Source of the DNA: Polyangiaceae bacterium
GTDB lineage: Bacteria; Myxococcota_A; Polyangia; Polyangiales; Polyangiaceae
Direction: 5' to 3'
Assembly (NCBI GenBank): GCA_025936115.1
Contig: JAICTZ010000006.1
Location: 62,001-126,000 of the forward strand
Length of the DNA stretch: 64,000 nt
The position numbers were made by a program, and so were the translations under genes. Below the pieces are notes generated by a model. The model searched no databases, was not told the origin of the DNA, and saw nothing but the letters and a program-made list of their open reading frames with translations. Positions 26,429 through 34,830 of the stretch are shown one piece after another; position 1 is the first letter of the stretch, and every line of letters starts with the position of its first letter.

Positions 26429-26787
26429 GTCGCGTACGCCGGTCGTGCAACGGCCGCCCCACTTCAGGCCAACGTCCGTCACTGCTTGCCGCGCGGCGCG
26501 CTGCGTGATCGACGTCCTCTCGGGTAGGCGTCAAGTGCGGTAGCTCGGAGTTTCCCGGCGACGGCGCCGCGCTGAGTCCAAGGCGGTCAAGAGCGCGGTC
26601 AACGTCGCGTTCGTGGCGCGCAGCGCGCGCACCCAGCCTAGCGCGACGCAAGAAGCGTCAGATGAGCGCGGAACGCGCGAGCACTCACGGCGCTCTTCGC
26701 GCGCGGGGAAATCACGCGCCGGCTCGAGCTCCGCCGTCCGTCCGTGCCGTATTCAGTTCGGTGTGATGTGCGGCCAAAGCGAGCCGG
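26429..26787. other. Gap with no convincing gene
   Basis: 359 bp between the coiled-coil gene and the unknown gene at 26788. One minus-strand stretch (about 26640-26540) reads WVRALRATNATLTALLTALD, which recalls the C-terminus of four-helix-bundle (S23-type) proteins, but no complete frame supports it. Possibly a relic. Confidence 0.3.
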
Positions 26788-27549
26788 TCACGCCGGGCGC
26801 ACGCCGGACGTCGCCTCGATCACGTGGAACACGCCGGGCATGAGCGGCCACGAAAAGTACGCGTGGGGCCGCTCCGCCGGGAAAAAACCCGCCGTCAGAT
26901 GGTCGAGCAGCTCGCCGCTGCCGTCGCTCCGTACGGCACCCGCCTCGAGCGCGGGGAAAAAGCGTCGCACGATTTCGGCGTCCGTGAGGCGTCGCTCGAC
27001 GTACGCCGCGGCCGTGAGCTCGGGCTCGAGCGGGCCCGAGACGCGATCGTGAAAGCTCGCCCAAGAGCGCCCGGCCGTCGCCGCGCGGATCGCAGCGCGC
27101 ACGGCGGCGAGCGGCGCGTCGTCGGCGCTCTGCGCGTCGAGCAGCACGCGCAATTGGCCGACGACGTTCGTGAACAGCACGGCCGCGTCGCCTTCGGCCT
27201 CGAGCAGACGCACGAGGGCCGTCGAATCGCCGAGTAGGTGGTCGCGGCGTTCGAAGCGCAAACGTGGTCGCGACTCGAGCGGAGCGCGCGCGAGCCGGCG
27301 CCGAAAAAAGAAGTGCGCGAGCGGATCGGGCTCGAGACAGAGCACGTCCGTGAAGCGCTCGTAGAAGAACGGCTGCACGCACCAGCCGCCGCTCGCCCCC
27401 ACGACGACGAGCTTTTTTTCGGGCGGCTGCCAGGCGTAGAGCCACTCGGCGAGCGCGAAGCGAAACGGCTGCCAGAGGGTCTCGGCGTAACGCACGCCGC
27501 GCAGGTGATAGCGAAGCCCGCCGGCTTCGTTGAGCCAGGCGACGCTCAC
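26788..27549 (-). CDS. Unknown protein, possible SAM-dependent methyltransferase fold
   Basis: Uncharacterised cytoplasmic protein of about 253 residues. VVVGASGGWCVQPFF followed by an acidic CLEPDP strand looks like motifs I and II of a Rossmann methyltransferase; no catalytic motif is clear. The GTG at 27549 is chosen because it overlaps the bpt stop in a GTGA arrangement, implying coupled translation; an upstream start would overlap bpt by more. It is the last gene of the punA-cdd-bpt operon. Confidence 0.55.
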   Translation of the reverse strand: MSVAWLNEAGGLRYHLRGVRYAETLWQPFRFALAEWLYAWQPPEKKLVVVGASGGWCVQPFFYERFTDVLCLEPDPLAHFFFRRRLARAPLESRPRLRFERRDHLLGDSTALVRLLEAEGDAAVLFTNVVGQLRVLLDAQSADDAPLAAVRAAIRAATAGRSWASFHDRVSGPLEPELTAAAYVERRLTDAEIVRRFFPALEAGAVRSDGSGELLDHLTAGFFPAERPHAYFSWPLMPGVFHVIEATSGVRPA

Positions 27550-28304
27550 CCGTCGTCGCTCGCGCGCTCCACCATCACCCAATGTCCGTCGAGCAGCCGC
27601 TCATGCGGCAAAAAGCGCGATTTGTAGCGCATGCGCTCGCAGTCGCCGATGTAGAGCCCGAGGTACAAGTAACGCAGCCCCCAGGTCTTACAGAGCTCGA
27701 CTTGCTTCAGGATCGAGTAGGTGCCGAGGCTGAGCTCGGGAAAGCTCGGGTCGTAAAAGCAGTACACGGCCGAGAGCGAGTCGGTGCTGCGATCGACGAG
27801 GGCGATGCCCACGAGCACGCCGTCGAGCGTGTAGCGGATCTCGAAGCTCTCGCAGCAGGTCATGACGAGAAACTGGCGGTAGCCCGCGAGATCGATCTCG
27901 CCGTCGCCGAGCGAACGCAGCTGCTTGTGCTTGTTGTAGAGCGCGACGCGCGCGTCGTCCAAGACGGGCGGCCCGACCTCGTAGCGAATGACGGCGTCAC
28001 CGCGCCCGAGCGCGCGACGTTGTGAGCGGTTCGGCTGGTACGACTCCACGTCGAGGCGGATCGGCTCGCAGGCGCGGCACTCCGGGCACGCCGTGCGGTA
28101 GAGGAACATACCTTGACGGCGGTCGCCGGCCGCGAGTCGCGTTTCCAGCTCTTCGCCCGTGAGCCGTCGCGACGGCACGCGCAGGGGCAATACGGCGACG
28201 CGCCCGGGGACGTAGGGGCAATCGTGCGGCTCGTCGTACACGACGATCTCGGGCGGTGTGCCCGGAATGATGCGTGGCGGAACGACGGGGCTCGCGCGCG
28301 TCAT
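27546..28304 (-). CDS. bpt: Aspartate/glutamate leucyltransferase (Bpt-type aminoacyl-tRNA-protein transferase)
   Basis: Transfers leucine from leucyl-tRNA to N-terminal Asp or Glu, marking proteins for ClpS/ClpAP degradation. Length (252 residues) and blocks fit the family: HDCPYVPGRVA, RTACPECRACEPIRLDV with its Cys cluster, NRSQRRAL and SLGTYSILKQVE. The ATG at 28304 shares an ATGA overlap with the cdd stop. The C-terminal GLYIGDCERMRYKSRF is also typical. Bpt and Ate1 are close relatives; bacterial context and length favour Bpt. Confidence 0.85.
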   Translation of the reverse strand: MTRASPVVPPRIIPGTPPEIVVYDEPHDCPYVPGRVAVLPLRVPSRRLTGEELETRLAAGDRRQGMFLYRTACPECRACEPIRLDVESYQPNRSQRRALGRGDAVIRYEVGPPVLDDARVALYNKHKQLRSLGDGEIDLAGYRQFLVMTCCESFEIRYTLDGVLVGIALVDRSTDSLSAVYCFYDPSFPELSLGTYSILKQVELCKTWGLRYLYLGLYIGDCERMRYKSRFLPHERLLDGHWVMVERASDDG

Positions 28305-28705
28305 CGCGACACCTCGAAGACGAACGGCTCCGGCAGCAGCAGAGCAAGCGTCGTCGTGCGCGCGCCGCTCGGCCCCGCGACGATCACGTCGGCGCCCGGC
28401 GCGTGCTCGATCAGCACCTGGCGGCACATCCCGCACGGCATGCTGAGCTCCGGAGCTTCCGTGTACACGGCGATGCGTTTCACGTTGCGTTCACCCGCCG
28501 CGACCATCGAAAAAACGGCCACGCGCTCGGCGCAGACCGTGGCGCCGTAGGATGCGTTCTCTACGTTCACGCCGGCAAAAAGTTTACCGCTCTCGGTTTC
28601 GAGCGCGGCGCCCACACGAAACGCCGAGTACGGCGCGTACGCGTGCTCGCGCGCGGACCGCGCCGCGGCAACCAAGCGAGACTCGGCCGAGGTGAGCTCA
28701 GCCAC
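28301..28705 (-). CDS. cdd: Cytidine deaminase
   Basis: Tetrameric-type zinc cytidine deaminase of 134 residues that converts cytidine and deoxycytidine to uridine forms. Zinc site and catalytic Glu are in NASYGATVCAERVAVF, and the paired cysteines in PCGMCRQVL. The GTG at 28705 gives the usual length and overlaps the punA stop (GTGGCTGA), indicating coupled translation; a longer upstream reading would run through punA. Confidence 0.92.
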   Translation of the reverse strand: MAELTSAESRLVAAARSAREHAYAPYSAFRVGAALETESGKLFAGVNVENASYGATVCAERVAVFSMVAAGERNVKRIAVYTEAPELSMPCGMCRQVLIEHAPGADVIVAGPSGARTTTLALLLPEPFVFEVSR

Positions 28706-29528
28706 GGGCGACCTCCGGGGCAAGCCGTTCGATCCAGCCTGAAAGCAGCCGTTCCAGCCGATCGCGCGCGGCCACACCGGTCGCTTGCACTTCCGCGTGG
28801 TCGAGCGGCGCGCTCGACAAACCGGCGGCCATGTTCGTGATGACGCTCACCGCGCCGACGCGCACACCGCGATGCCTGAGAGCGATCACTTCCAGCACTG
28901 TGCTCATGCCGACGGCGTCCGCGCCGAGCGTGCGCAGCATGCGGATCTCGGCCGGCGTTTCGTAGCTCGGCCCGAGCACGCCCGCGTACACACCTTCGTC
29001 GAGCTCGAGCGCTTCGTCTCGTGCGACCTCGCGCGCGATGTCGCGACAGCGGATGTCGTAGGCAGCACTCATGTCGGGAAACCGTGGGAACGGAGGCTCG
29101 TTAGGACCGACGAGTGCGTTCGTTCCGGTTAAATTGACGTGATCTCGGAGTAGGAGCAATCCTCCCGGCCTCAGTCCCTCACGAATACCTCCGGCGGCAT
29201 TCGTGACGAGCACTATGCCACAGCCGAGCGCCGCGAGGAGGCGCACGCCGAAGACGACTTTGCTCGGCGCGTGCCCTTCGTACAAATGGACGCGTCCAGA
29301 AAGACACGCGACTAAAACGCCCCGCACGCGACCGAAGACGAGCTCGCCACCGTGGCCTGCGACGGTCGGCGGCGGGAACCCCGGAATGTCTCGGTATGGG
29401 ACCGCGACCCTCCCGTCGAGCGCGGCGCCGAAAGCCCCGAGGCCAGACCCGAGAACGACCCCGATGGCTGGCGCCCCCAACGAAAGGCCCTCGACCACCC
29501 GGACGGCTTCGTCAAGCTCGGTGGCCAT
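28698..29528 (-). CDS. punA: Purine nucleoside phosphorylase (trimeric type)
   Basis: Phosphorolysis of inosine and guanosine. 276 residues with the family blocks GVVLGSGLGAF, GRVHLYEGH, VTNAAGGIREG, GPSYETPAEIR and MSTVLEVIALRH. First gene of a four-gene operon (punA-cdd-bpt-unknown) in which every junction overlaps. A TATAG hexamer abuts the ATG, so the mRNA may be leaderless or nearly so. Confidence 0.93.
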   Translation of the reverse strand: MATELDEAVRVVEGLSLGAPAIGVVLGSGLGAFGAALDGRVAVPYRDIPGFPPPTVAGHGGELVFGRVRGVLVACLSGRVHLYEGHAPSKVVFGVRLLAALGCGIVLVTNAAGGIREGLRPGGLLLLRDHVNLTGTNALVGPNEPPFPRFPDMSAAYDIRCRDIAREVARDEALELDEGVYAGVLGPSYETPAEIRMLRTLGADAVGMSTVLEVIALRHRGVRVGAVSVITNMAAGLSSAPLDHAEVQATGVAARDRLERLLSGWIERLAPEVARG

Positions 29529-29587
29529 GCTATAGGGGCGCTCCCCTTTTGGCCGGCGCTCGCCGAGCGAGTGCTGCTGGAGCCCTC

Positions 29588-29920
29588 ATGGCAACCAAGT
29601 TCGCGCAGTTCCTTCAGGATAACAAGATTGACGCCCGCCGCATTCTGGCCGTTTCGGCCCGGATCGAGCGCCTCCGACCTCAAGATCGGAAGCTCAAGTT
29701 CGCCAAAAGGCAGAGCAAAGGCGAAGGCGCCCCCAAGACGGAGAGCGACACGAAGCCGGAGAAGCCGCGCTCGGGTCGCCCCGTGACGCCCCGGCTCATC
29801 GACTCGGCCTCGAACGGCAAGCCCGTGGCGGGCCCGGCCAAGACCCGACTCCTGCGCGCGGTCAACCACATCCTCGAGCAGAAGAAGAAGAAGCCCGTCG
29901 ATCTCAAGACGGTGTTTTGA
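29588..29920 (+). CDS. Small basic protein, unknown function
   Basis: Protein of 110 residues, about one quarter Lys/Arg. The N-terminus is helical (FAQFLQDNKIDARRILAVSA), the middle is a disordered Lys/Pro/Thr tract, and a second helix ends in KTRLLRAVNHILEQKKKK. TGGAG lies seven bases before the ATG. It may bind nucleic acid or the ribosome given its charge. No known family recognised. Confidence 0.65.
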   Translation: MATKFAQFLQDNKIDARRILAVSARIERLRPQDRKLKFAKRQSKGEGAPKTESDTKPEKPRSGRPVTPRLIDSASNGKPVAGPAKTRLLRAVNHILEQKKKKPVDLKTVF

Positions 29921-30099
29921 TTCGCTTCGCTCGTGAATGAACGCCGAGCGGGCGGCAACGAACCCGCACGGTGAGGCCAGCTTCACTTTCCGAGCTTTCG
30001 AGCGTCCACCGGGGGAGCTGGACCACATCCACGTCGGGGGAGCATCGGGTGGACTCGTCGCGCGAGCGCACGCCCCCTGAAAGCGCTACCTTCAGCGTC

Positions 30100-30720
30100 G
30101 TGAGCGACGGGAGCGACCTGGTCGCGCGGTGTAAGGCCGGCGAGCCTGCGGCTTTCCGTCAGCTCTTTCGCGAACACCGCGCCAGCGTGACGCGCTTGGT
30201 CCACCGCATGACGGGCGGCAGCGCCGATCTCGAAGATCTCGTCCAGGAGGTCTTCGTGCAGGTGCACAAGAGCCTCGGTAGCTTCCGGCGTGAAGCTCAG
30301 CTCGGCACCTGGATTTACCGCATCGCCGTCAACGTCGTCCTCATGCACCGGCGCGCGCTCCGGAGCCGCCCCTCGACGATTCACGCGACCGAGGACGCCA
30401 TGATCCTCGACGAAGATCAACCCGACGAGCAGCTCGCCCGGCGGCGCCGCGTCGCCGCCCTGTATCGTCTGCTCGATCGCATGAGCGAGAAGAAGCGCAC
30501 CGTGTACGTGCTGCACGAAATCGAAGGCCTCTCACCCGCCGAGATTTCGAAGATCGTCGGCGCGCCCGTTCTCACCGTACGGACACGCCTCTTCTATGCG
30601 CGTCGCTCTCTCCACGCGGAATTGATGCAAGAACCAGCTCTCGCGGCGCTATCCCAGGCGCTGCCGCCGCTCTCCGACCCCGCCCCTGCGAGCCCCGAGC
30701 CCCACAAGGAGCCGGCATGA
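30100..30720 (+). CDS. ECF-type RNA polymerase sigma factor
   Basis: Sigma70-family extracytoplasmic-function sigma factor, about 206 residues. Region 2 is DLEDLVQEVFVQVHKSLGSF...TWIYRIAVNVVL; region 4 is MSEKKRTVYVLHEIEGLSP followed by ISKIVGAPVLTVRTRLFYAR. The GTG at 30100 is preferred over an in-frame start at 29971 because region 2 begins right after it and TACCTT lies upstream. Its stop overlaps the FecR-like gene (ATGA), the normal arrangement for a sigma and its regulator. Confidence 0.9.
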   Translation: MSDGSDLVARCKAGEPAAFRQLFREHRASVTRLVHRMTGGSADLEDLVQEVFVQVHKSLGSFRREAQLGTWIYRIAVNVVLMHRRALRSRPSTIHATEDAMILDEDQPDEQLARRRRVAALYRLLDRMSEKKRTVYVLHEIEGLSPAEISKIVGAPVLTVRTRLFYARRSLHAELMQEPALAALSQALPPLSDPAPASPEPHKEPA

Positions 30721-31895
30721 CGCCCGAACGCATCGAACGTGCGCTCCTGGAGGTCACGCGTGAGGCCCGCTCCGAGCAGCTCCCCCACGTCGATTGGGCG
30801 GCCATCGAAGATCAGCTGCCCATGACGCGCGTGCACACGGTGCCGCCACGGGCCTTCAATTTCCGTCCCTGGATACTCGCCGCAAGCTTCGCCGTTGCCG
30901 GCGTCGCGCTCGGCCTCGGACTCGCGCGGCGGCAGCCGGACCCCCACGCCGCGGCCGTCGCACGCTCCAAGGCGCAGACGGGGCCCGCGGCCGCCAAGCC
31001 GCAGGCGAACCAGGACATCAACGGAGACGCACTCCAGCCGGGCGCGCGCGTCGCCGCTACGGACTTGCCGCAGACGGTCGTCCACGCGGGGCACGCGCGC
31101 TGGACGCTCGCGCCGCATAGCGAAGGCACGCTGCTCGCGAACGGCGACATCGTCACGATTCGACTCGATCGCGGCAGCGTCACCTCGCGCGTCACCAAGA
31201 GCTCGCGCACCGAGACTTTCGCGGTCGAAGCCGCGGACGTGCGTGTCGCCGCGCACGGCACCGAATTCGTCGTGAGCCTCGGCGCCGACGGCGTCTCGGT
31301 GAGCGTCACCGAAGGCTCAGTCCTCGTCGGCCCACGCGAAGAGCCCAGCGCGGGCCAGCTCCTCATCAGCCCCGCCGCCAAGCGCTACACGCTCGCCGGA
31401 GGGCCTGCAGAGGACGACCGCGGGCTCGAGGCCCTCGGCGCGCACCCGACGCGGAGCCGTACGGCAGGCGAAGAACCAGCCGCAAGCGCGTCAGCGAGCG
31501 CCGGCTCGCGCCTGGGCCTGGAGACGACACTCAAGAAGGCCCCCGCAAAGCATGTGTCTGCGTCGGCGGCCGCGTCCGGCACGAGCGAAGAAGAGGAAGA
31601 TCCCCGTCCGTCGGATCCCTCGCCCGACGGGCTCGAGCGCGCCACCACGAGCGTCATGCGTCTCGCGCAAGCCTGCTTCAAGCAGCGCACGATCGCCGGC
31701 GAAGGCGTGCGCGTGACGGCTCAGACCAGCGTCACGTTCCGCACGCTCCCGCAGGGCGGCGTGAACCGCGTCGTGTTCGAGCCGCCGCTGTCGCCGGCGG
31801 TGCAAGCCTGCGTCAACGCCGGCCAGAGCGCGATCCAAACCGAAGCGACCCGCAACGGCTTCCAGGTGTCGCGCACGATCGAGCTCGAGCGCTAG
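30717..31895 (+). CDS. FecR-like regulator with C-terminal TonB-like domain
   Basis: Membrane protein of 392 residues translationally coupled to the ECF sigma factor. A cytoplasmic N-terminus (1-45, probable sigma contact) and one TM helix (ILAASFAVAGVALGLGLA) are followed by a FecR domain: GHARWTLAPHSEGTL, VTIRLDRGSV, RVAAHGTEFVVS. A disordered linker leads to a C-terminal block with QACFKQRTIAG and FEPPLSPAVQACVNAG. That block resembles the end of the zinc-ribbon protein at 14528. It probably acts as anti-sigma or sigma activator sensing the periplasm. Confidence 0.8.
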   Translation: MTPERIERALLEVTREARSEQLPHVDWAAIEDQLPMTRVHTVPPRAFNFRPWILAASFAVAGVALGLGLARRQPDPHAAAVARSKAQTGPAAAKPQANQDINGDALQPGARVAATDLPQTVVHAGHARWTLAPHSEGTLLANGDIVTIRLDRGSVTSRVTKSSRTETFAVEAADVRVAAHGTEFVVSLGADGVSVSVTEGSVLVGPREEPSAGQLLISPAAKRYTLAGGPAEDDRGLEALGAHPTRSRTAGEEPAASASASAGSRLGLETTLKKAPAKHVSASAAASGTSEEEEDPRPSDPSPDGLERATTSVMRLAQACFKQRTIAGEGVRVTAQTSVTFRTLPQGGVNRVVFEPPLSPAVQACVNAGQSAIQTEATRNGFQVSRTIELER

Positions 31896-31949
31896 TTCGC
31901 CGAATCGCGCGCGCGTGACGAACGCGACGTACCCTCGCGCTCGTTCAGC

Positions 31950-32345
31950 TCACTCGTCGCGGCGCAGCACGACGGCGTGCGTGTCGTCGATCATCCAGCG
32001 CACGCTGCGTTCGTCGTCGAGGCGCAGGTGCATGGGGTCGGTCTTGCCGTCGGGGCGCTGCACGGCGAGGCGCACGTCACTGTCGTGGACACCCGCGACG
32101 CGATACGGCGCCGTGCGCGGCTCCTCCGTTGGGATCGTCACCGTCACCTTCGCTCCGCTGAACTCGAACGACACGCCCTTGGCCCAGCCGGTCGCCCGCG
32201 ACAGCTCGCGCTGCTCGAAGCTCTCGACGGAGTCACCGAGCCAGCGCCCCTCGAGCTGCCGCTGCACGGGGTTGCCGCACCCCGCCAGGCAGGGCGAAGC
32301 GAGCAGACTCGTGAGGAGGGCGGCTGTTCCGCGAGAAAGTGGCAT
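31950..32345 (-). CDS. Small lipoprotein, unknown
   Basis: 131-residue lipoprotein. The ATG at 32345 yields a signal with lipobox CLAGC. The mature region is a small beta-rich domain: LEGRWLGDSVESFE, VSFEFSGAKVTVTIP and RSVRWMIDDTHAVVLRR. The pattern recalls lipocalin-like or DUF4488-type folds, but I cannot assign one. It stands 56 bp downstream of the SUMF1-like gene on the same strand. Confidence 0.65.
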   Translation of the reverse strand: MPLSRGTAALLTSLLASPCLAGCGNPVQRQLEGRWLGDSVESFEQRELSRATGWAKGVSFEFSGAKVTVTIPTEEPRTAPYRVAGVHDSDVRLAVQRPDGKTDPMHLRLDDERSVRWMIDDTHAVVLRRDE

Positions 32346-32401
32346 GAGTCGAATGGTAAGACATCGCCCTACATCGTAGCCAAGTTTGTGAAAACGGCGG
32401 C

Positions 32402-33358
32402 TCAGCGGCAGCAGCGTACGCCGGTGCTGTAATCGAAGTACTCGGGCGGGTGCTCGGTAACTCGGGCGTCGCAGCCGTTCACCGTCGCCCGCGAGTAGAA
32501 CCCGCCGAGGAACGCGCCGCCCGGCTCGTCCACCCACTCGTCGAGGTTCCCGACCATGTCGAAGGCGCCGTCGGGGCCCCAATCACTGCGACAACGCGTG
32601 GTTTCGCCCGTGCGCCGCAAGAGCGGCCCCGCGTCGGACGCCACGAGGTTCAGCCGCGGATCCAAGTGATTTCGCGAGGCATTGCCCCAGATCACGGCCG
32701 CGGGGTGCGCTTCGCGGTACACGTTGCAGGCTCCCGCTTCGTAGCTCGCGCCGTACGGAAACTGCCGGTTTCGCTCGCCGCGGCACGCCGTCACCCATTC
32801 GGCGGCCGTGCACAGTCGCTTGCCCGCGTTGACGCACGCGACTTTGGCGAGCAAGCCGCTCACGTAGCCGTTCGGGAGCACGCCGGGCGCGGAGACGGCT
32901 TTGGGTTCGAACGTCTCGTCGAGTTCCCAAACGGGTGGATGCGGCAGCTCGGGAGCACCCGGCCGCGGCGCACCGACAAACGCGTCGAACGCAGAGCGCA
33001 CGTCGTGCCGCCGCGGCGCAAAGTACGGCGAGATCGCGCGCGCGAGCCGCGCGTCGACGAGCGACGCCTCGTAGCGATCGATGCAGAAGCGGCCCCCGAC
33101 GTCGACCATGTCGGCGCCGCAGCGTCCTAGCGTCGAGGGCCCGCCCACGGACGGCGGCGGCGCACCTTCGAGCGCGTGATCGCCGCCATCCGGCAAATAC
33201 AGCACCGCGGGTGACCCTACGGCGCTCGATGGGGGTGCGCCCAGGCCTGCGGCGCTCGCAGTCGGCGCAGGTTCGTGCTCGCGCGCCGGCTCGCGTTTGC
33301 AAGCCCCCGCGAGCGCGAGCGTGAAAACGAGGGGCAGCGCGCGAGCGCGCGCTCTCAC
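32402..33358 (-). CDS. SUMF1/FGE-sulfatase-domain lipoprotein
   Basis: Lipoprotein (lipobox ALAGAC) of 318 residues with a formylglycine-generating-enzyme-like fold. Typical blocks are DMVDVGGRFCIDRYEAS, AGKRLCTAAEWVTACRG and DMVGNLDEWVDE, ending TGVRCCR. In most bacterial lipoproteins of this kind the domain binds ligands and is not known to make formylglycine. The GTG start overlaps the infA stop (GTGA), an odd coupling of a translation factor and a surface protein. Confidence 0.85.
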   Translation of the reverse strand: MRARARALPLVFTLALAGACKREPAREHEPAPTASAAGLGAPPSSAVGSPAVLYLPDGGDHALEGAPPPSVGGPSTLGRCGADMVDVGGRFCIDRYEASLVDARLARAISPYFAPRRHDVRSAFDAFVGAPRPGAPELPHPPVWELDETFEPKAVSAPGVLPNGYVSGLLAKVACVNAGKRLCTAAEWVTACRGERNRQFPYGASYEAGACNVYREAHPAAVIWGNASRNHLDPRLNLVASDAGPLLRRTGETTRCRSDWGPDGAFDMVGNLDEWVDEPGGAFLGGFYSRATVNGCDARVTEHPPEYFDYSTGVRCCR

Positions 33359-33576
33359 TTGCCGCGATAAACGATGAGCCCGTGGCTCAGGTCATACGGG
33401 GAAACCGCGACGCGCACGCGATCCCCCGGCAGGACGCGGATGTGGTGTCGCCGCATACGACCAGAGAGCTGTGCTCGCACGATGGCGCCGCCCTGGTCGA
33501 CCTTGATGTTGTATTGGCCGCCGCCAAGGGCGTCTTGAATGACGCCTTCCATTTCGAGCAGATCGCCCTTGCTCAT
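33355..33576 (-). CDS. infA: Translation initiation factor IF-1
   Basis: Single OB-fold protein of 73 residues that binds the ribosomal A site during initiation. Diagnostic segments are LEMEGVIQDALGGGQYNIKV, GRMRRHHIRVLPGDRV and SPYDLSHGLIVYRGK. It begins about 38 bp from the divergent GH113-like gene; a perfect inverted repeat (33644-33670) lies in the region that would contain its promoter. Confidence 0.95.
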   Translation of the reverse strand: MSKGDLLEMEGVIQDALGGGQYNIKVDQGGAIVRAQLSGRMRRHHIRVLPGDRVRVAVSPYDLSHGLIVYRGK

Positions 33577-33614
33577 GTCTTAAGACTCGTGGGAAAAATT
33601 CCTAGTCGCAGGTT

Positions 33615-34823
33615 TTGCCGGCGGAAGAATACATATCCCCGCGCTTCGAGCAAGCTAGCCTTGCTCGAAGGGCCTCCTGCGCGCTGTTCTGCGCCGCCAT
33701 TCTTGCCACGCCGAACGCCGGAGCAGCTGAGCGGCGGCTCGCTCCGGGCGCTCGGGCTTGGGCCGAGCGTGGTGAGGGCGCTATCCGCGGCATCACGATC
33801 GGGCCGATCGAAAGCGGCTTACACCCCGGCAAAGGCTACGGCAGCGAGGCCTATTGGCGGACACTCGCGGAAACGCGAGCACTCGGCGCCAACTGGGTGA
33901 GCCTCACGCCCTTCGGCCGGGTCGCCGATCTTTCACCCACGGGTGTGTCCCTCACGTTCGAGCAGCCGTTCGAGGAGAACCGCGTCGCCGTGGGTCGTGC
34001 CATCGACCTCGCGCACGCGGCCGGGCTCCGCGTGCTGCTCGTGCCGCACCTGTGGGTCGAGAGCGGCGGCTGGCGCGGCGAGCTCGATCCAGGCGGCGAG
34101 GACGAGTGGCAGCGCTTTGCCAAGAGCTACGGCACGTTCCTACGCGAGTGGGCGCTCGTCGCGCGCGACCACCACGCGGACATGCTCGCGCTCGGCGTGG
34201 AGCTTCGCAGCTGGGTCACGACGGCGCACGCGCCGAGCTTCGTCGCGCTCGCTCGCGAGATCCGCGCGCTCTATTCGGGCCTCATCACTTACGCCTCCAA
34301 CTGGGACGACGTCGACGACAGCGTCATCACGGGCGAGCTCGATCTCATCGGCGTGAACGCGTTCTTTCCCCTGACAGAACACCCCGGCGCGACCACGAGC
34401 GAGCTCATGCAAGGCGGAAAGCGCGTCGCGCTAAAGCTCGCGGCGGTCGCCGAGCACTGGGGCAAGCCCATCGTGCTCACGGAGTTCGGCTACACGACGC
34501 GGCCCGATCCCGCGCTGCGTCCCTGGGAGTGGCCCGACACGATGAGCCACGTCGTCGTCGACGAAGAGGCGCAGGCGAGCGCCTACGCCGGGCTGCTCGC
34601 GCCGCTCATGCGAGAGCCGTGGCTCGCGGGAGCGTTCATGTGGCGCCTCTACGCCGATCCGAACGACTTGTCGCAAGAAGCGGAATGGGGGTTTTCTCCG
34701 CGCGGCAAGCGCGCCGAGCTCGTGCTGCGCGACGCGTACGCCGCGCATTGGGCGGCGGATCCGCCGTGGCCCGTCGGCCAAAGCCTGTTTCGTTACGCGG
34801 CTGAGCGGCCCGGAATCTTTTAG
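33615..34823 (+). CDS. Secreted GH113-like glycoside hydrolase (TIM barrel)
   Basis: Exported protein of about 402 residues. A signal (ARRASCALFCAAILATPNA) leads to a TIM barrel that begins AIRGITIGPI. The acid/base candidate is in LGVELRSW and the nucleophile in VLTEFGYTTRP, as in GH113 beta-mannanases and related clan-A enzymes. The only start that includes the signal is TTG at 33615; the 11-bp inverted repeat then falls inside the signal-peptide codons, so the start is uncertain. Substrate not determined. Confidence 0.75.
   Translation: MPAEEYISPRFEQASLARRASCALFCAAILATPNAGAAERRLAPGARAWAERGEGAIRGITIGPIESGLHPGKGYGSEAYWRTLAETRALGANWVSLTPFGRVADLSPTGVSLTFEQPFEENRVAVGRAIDLAHAAGLRVLLVPHLWVESGGWRGELDPGGEDEWQRFAKSYGTFLREWALVARDHHADMLALGVELRSWVTTAHAPSFVALAREIRALYSGLITYASNWDDVDDSVITGELDLIGVNAFFPLTEHPGATTSELMQGGKRVALKLAAVAEHWGKPIVLTEFGYTTRPDPALRPWEWPDTMSHVVVDEEAQASAYAGLLAPLMREPWLAGAFMWRLYADPNDLSQEAEWGFSPRGKRAELVLRDAYAAHWAADPPWPVGQSLFRYAAERPGIF
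33644..33670. promoter_or_regulatory. Perfect 11-bp inverted repeat between infA and the GH113-like gene
   Basis: CTTCGAGCAAG-CTAGC-CTTGCTCGAAG: eleven paired bases around a five-base centre. It lies 68 bp upstream of infA on one side and at the predicted signal sequence of the hydrolase on the other. It could be an operator or an RNA hairpin. Confidence 0.6.
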
Positions 34824-34830
34824 CGCGGAC

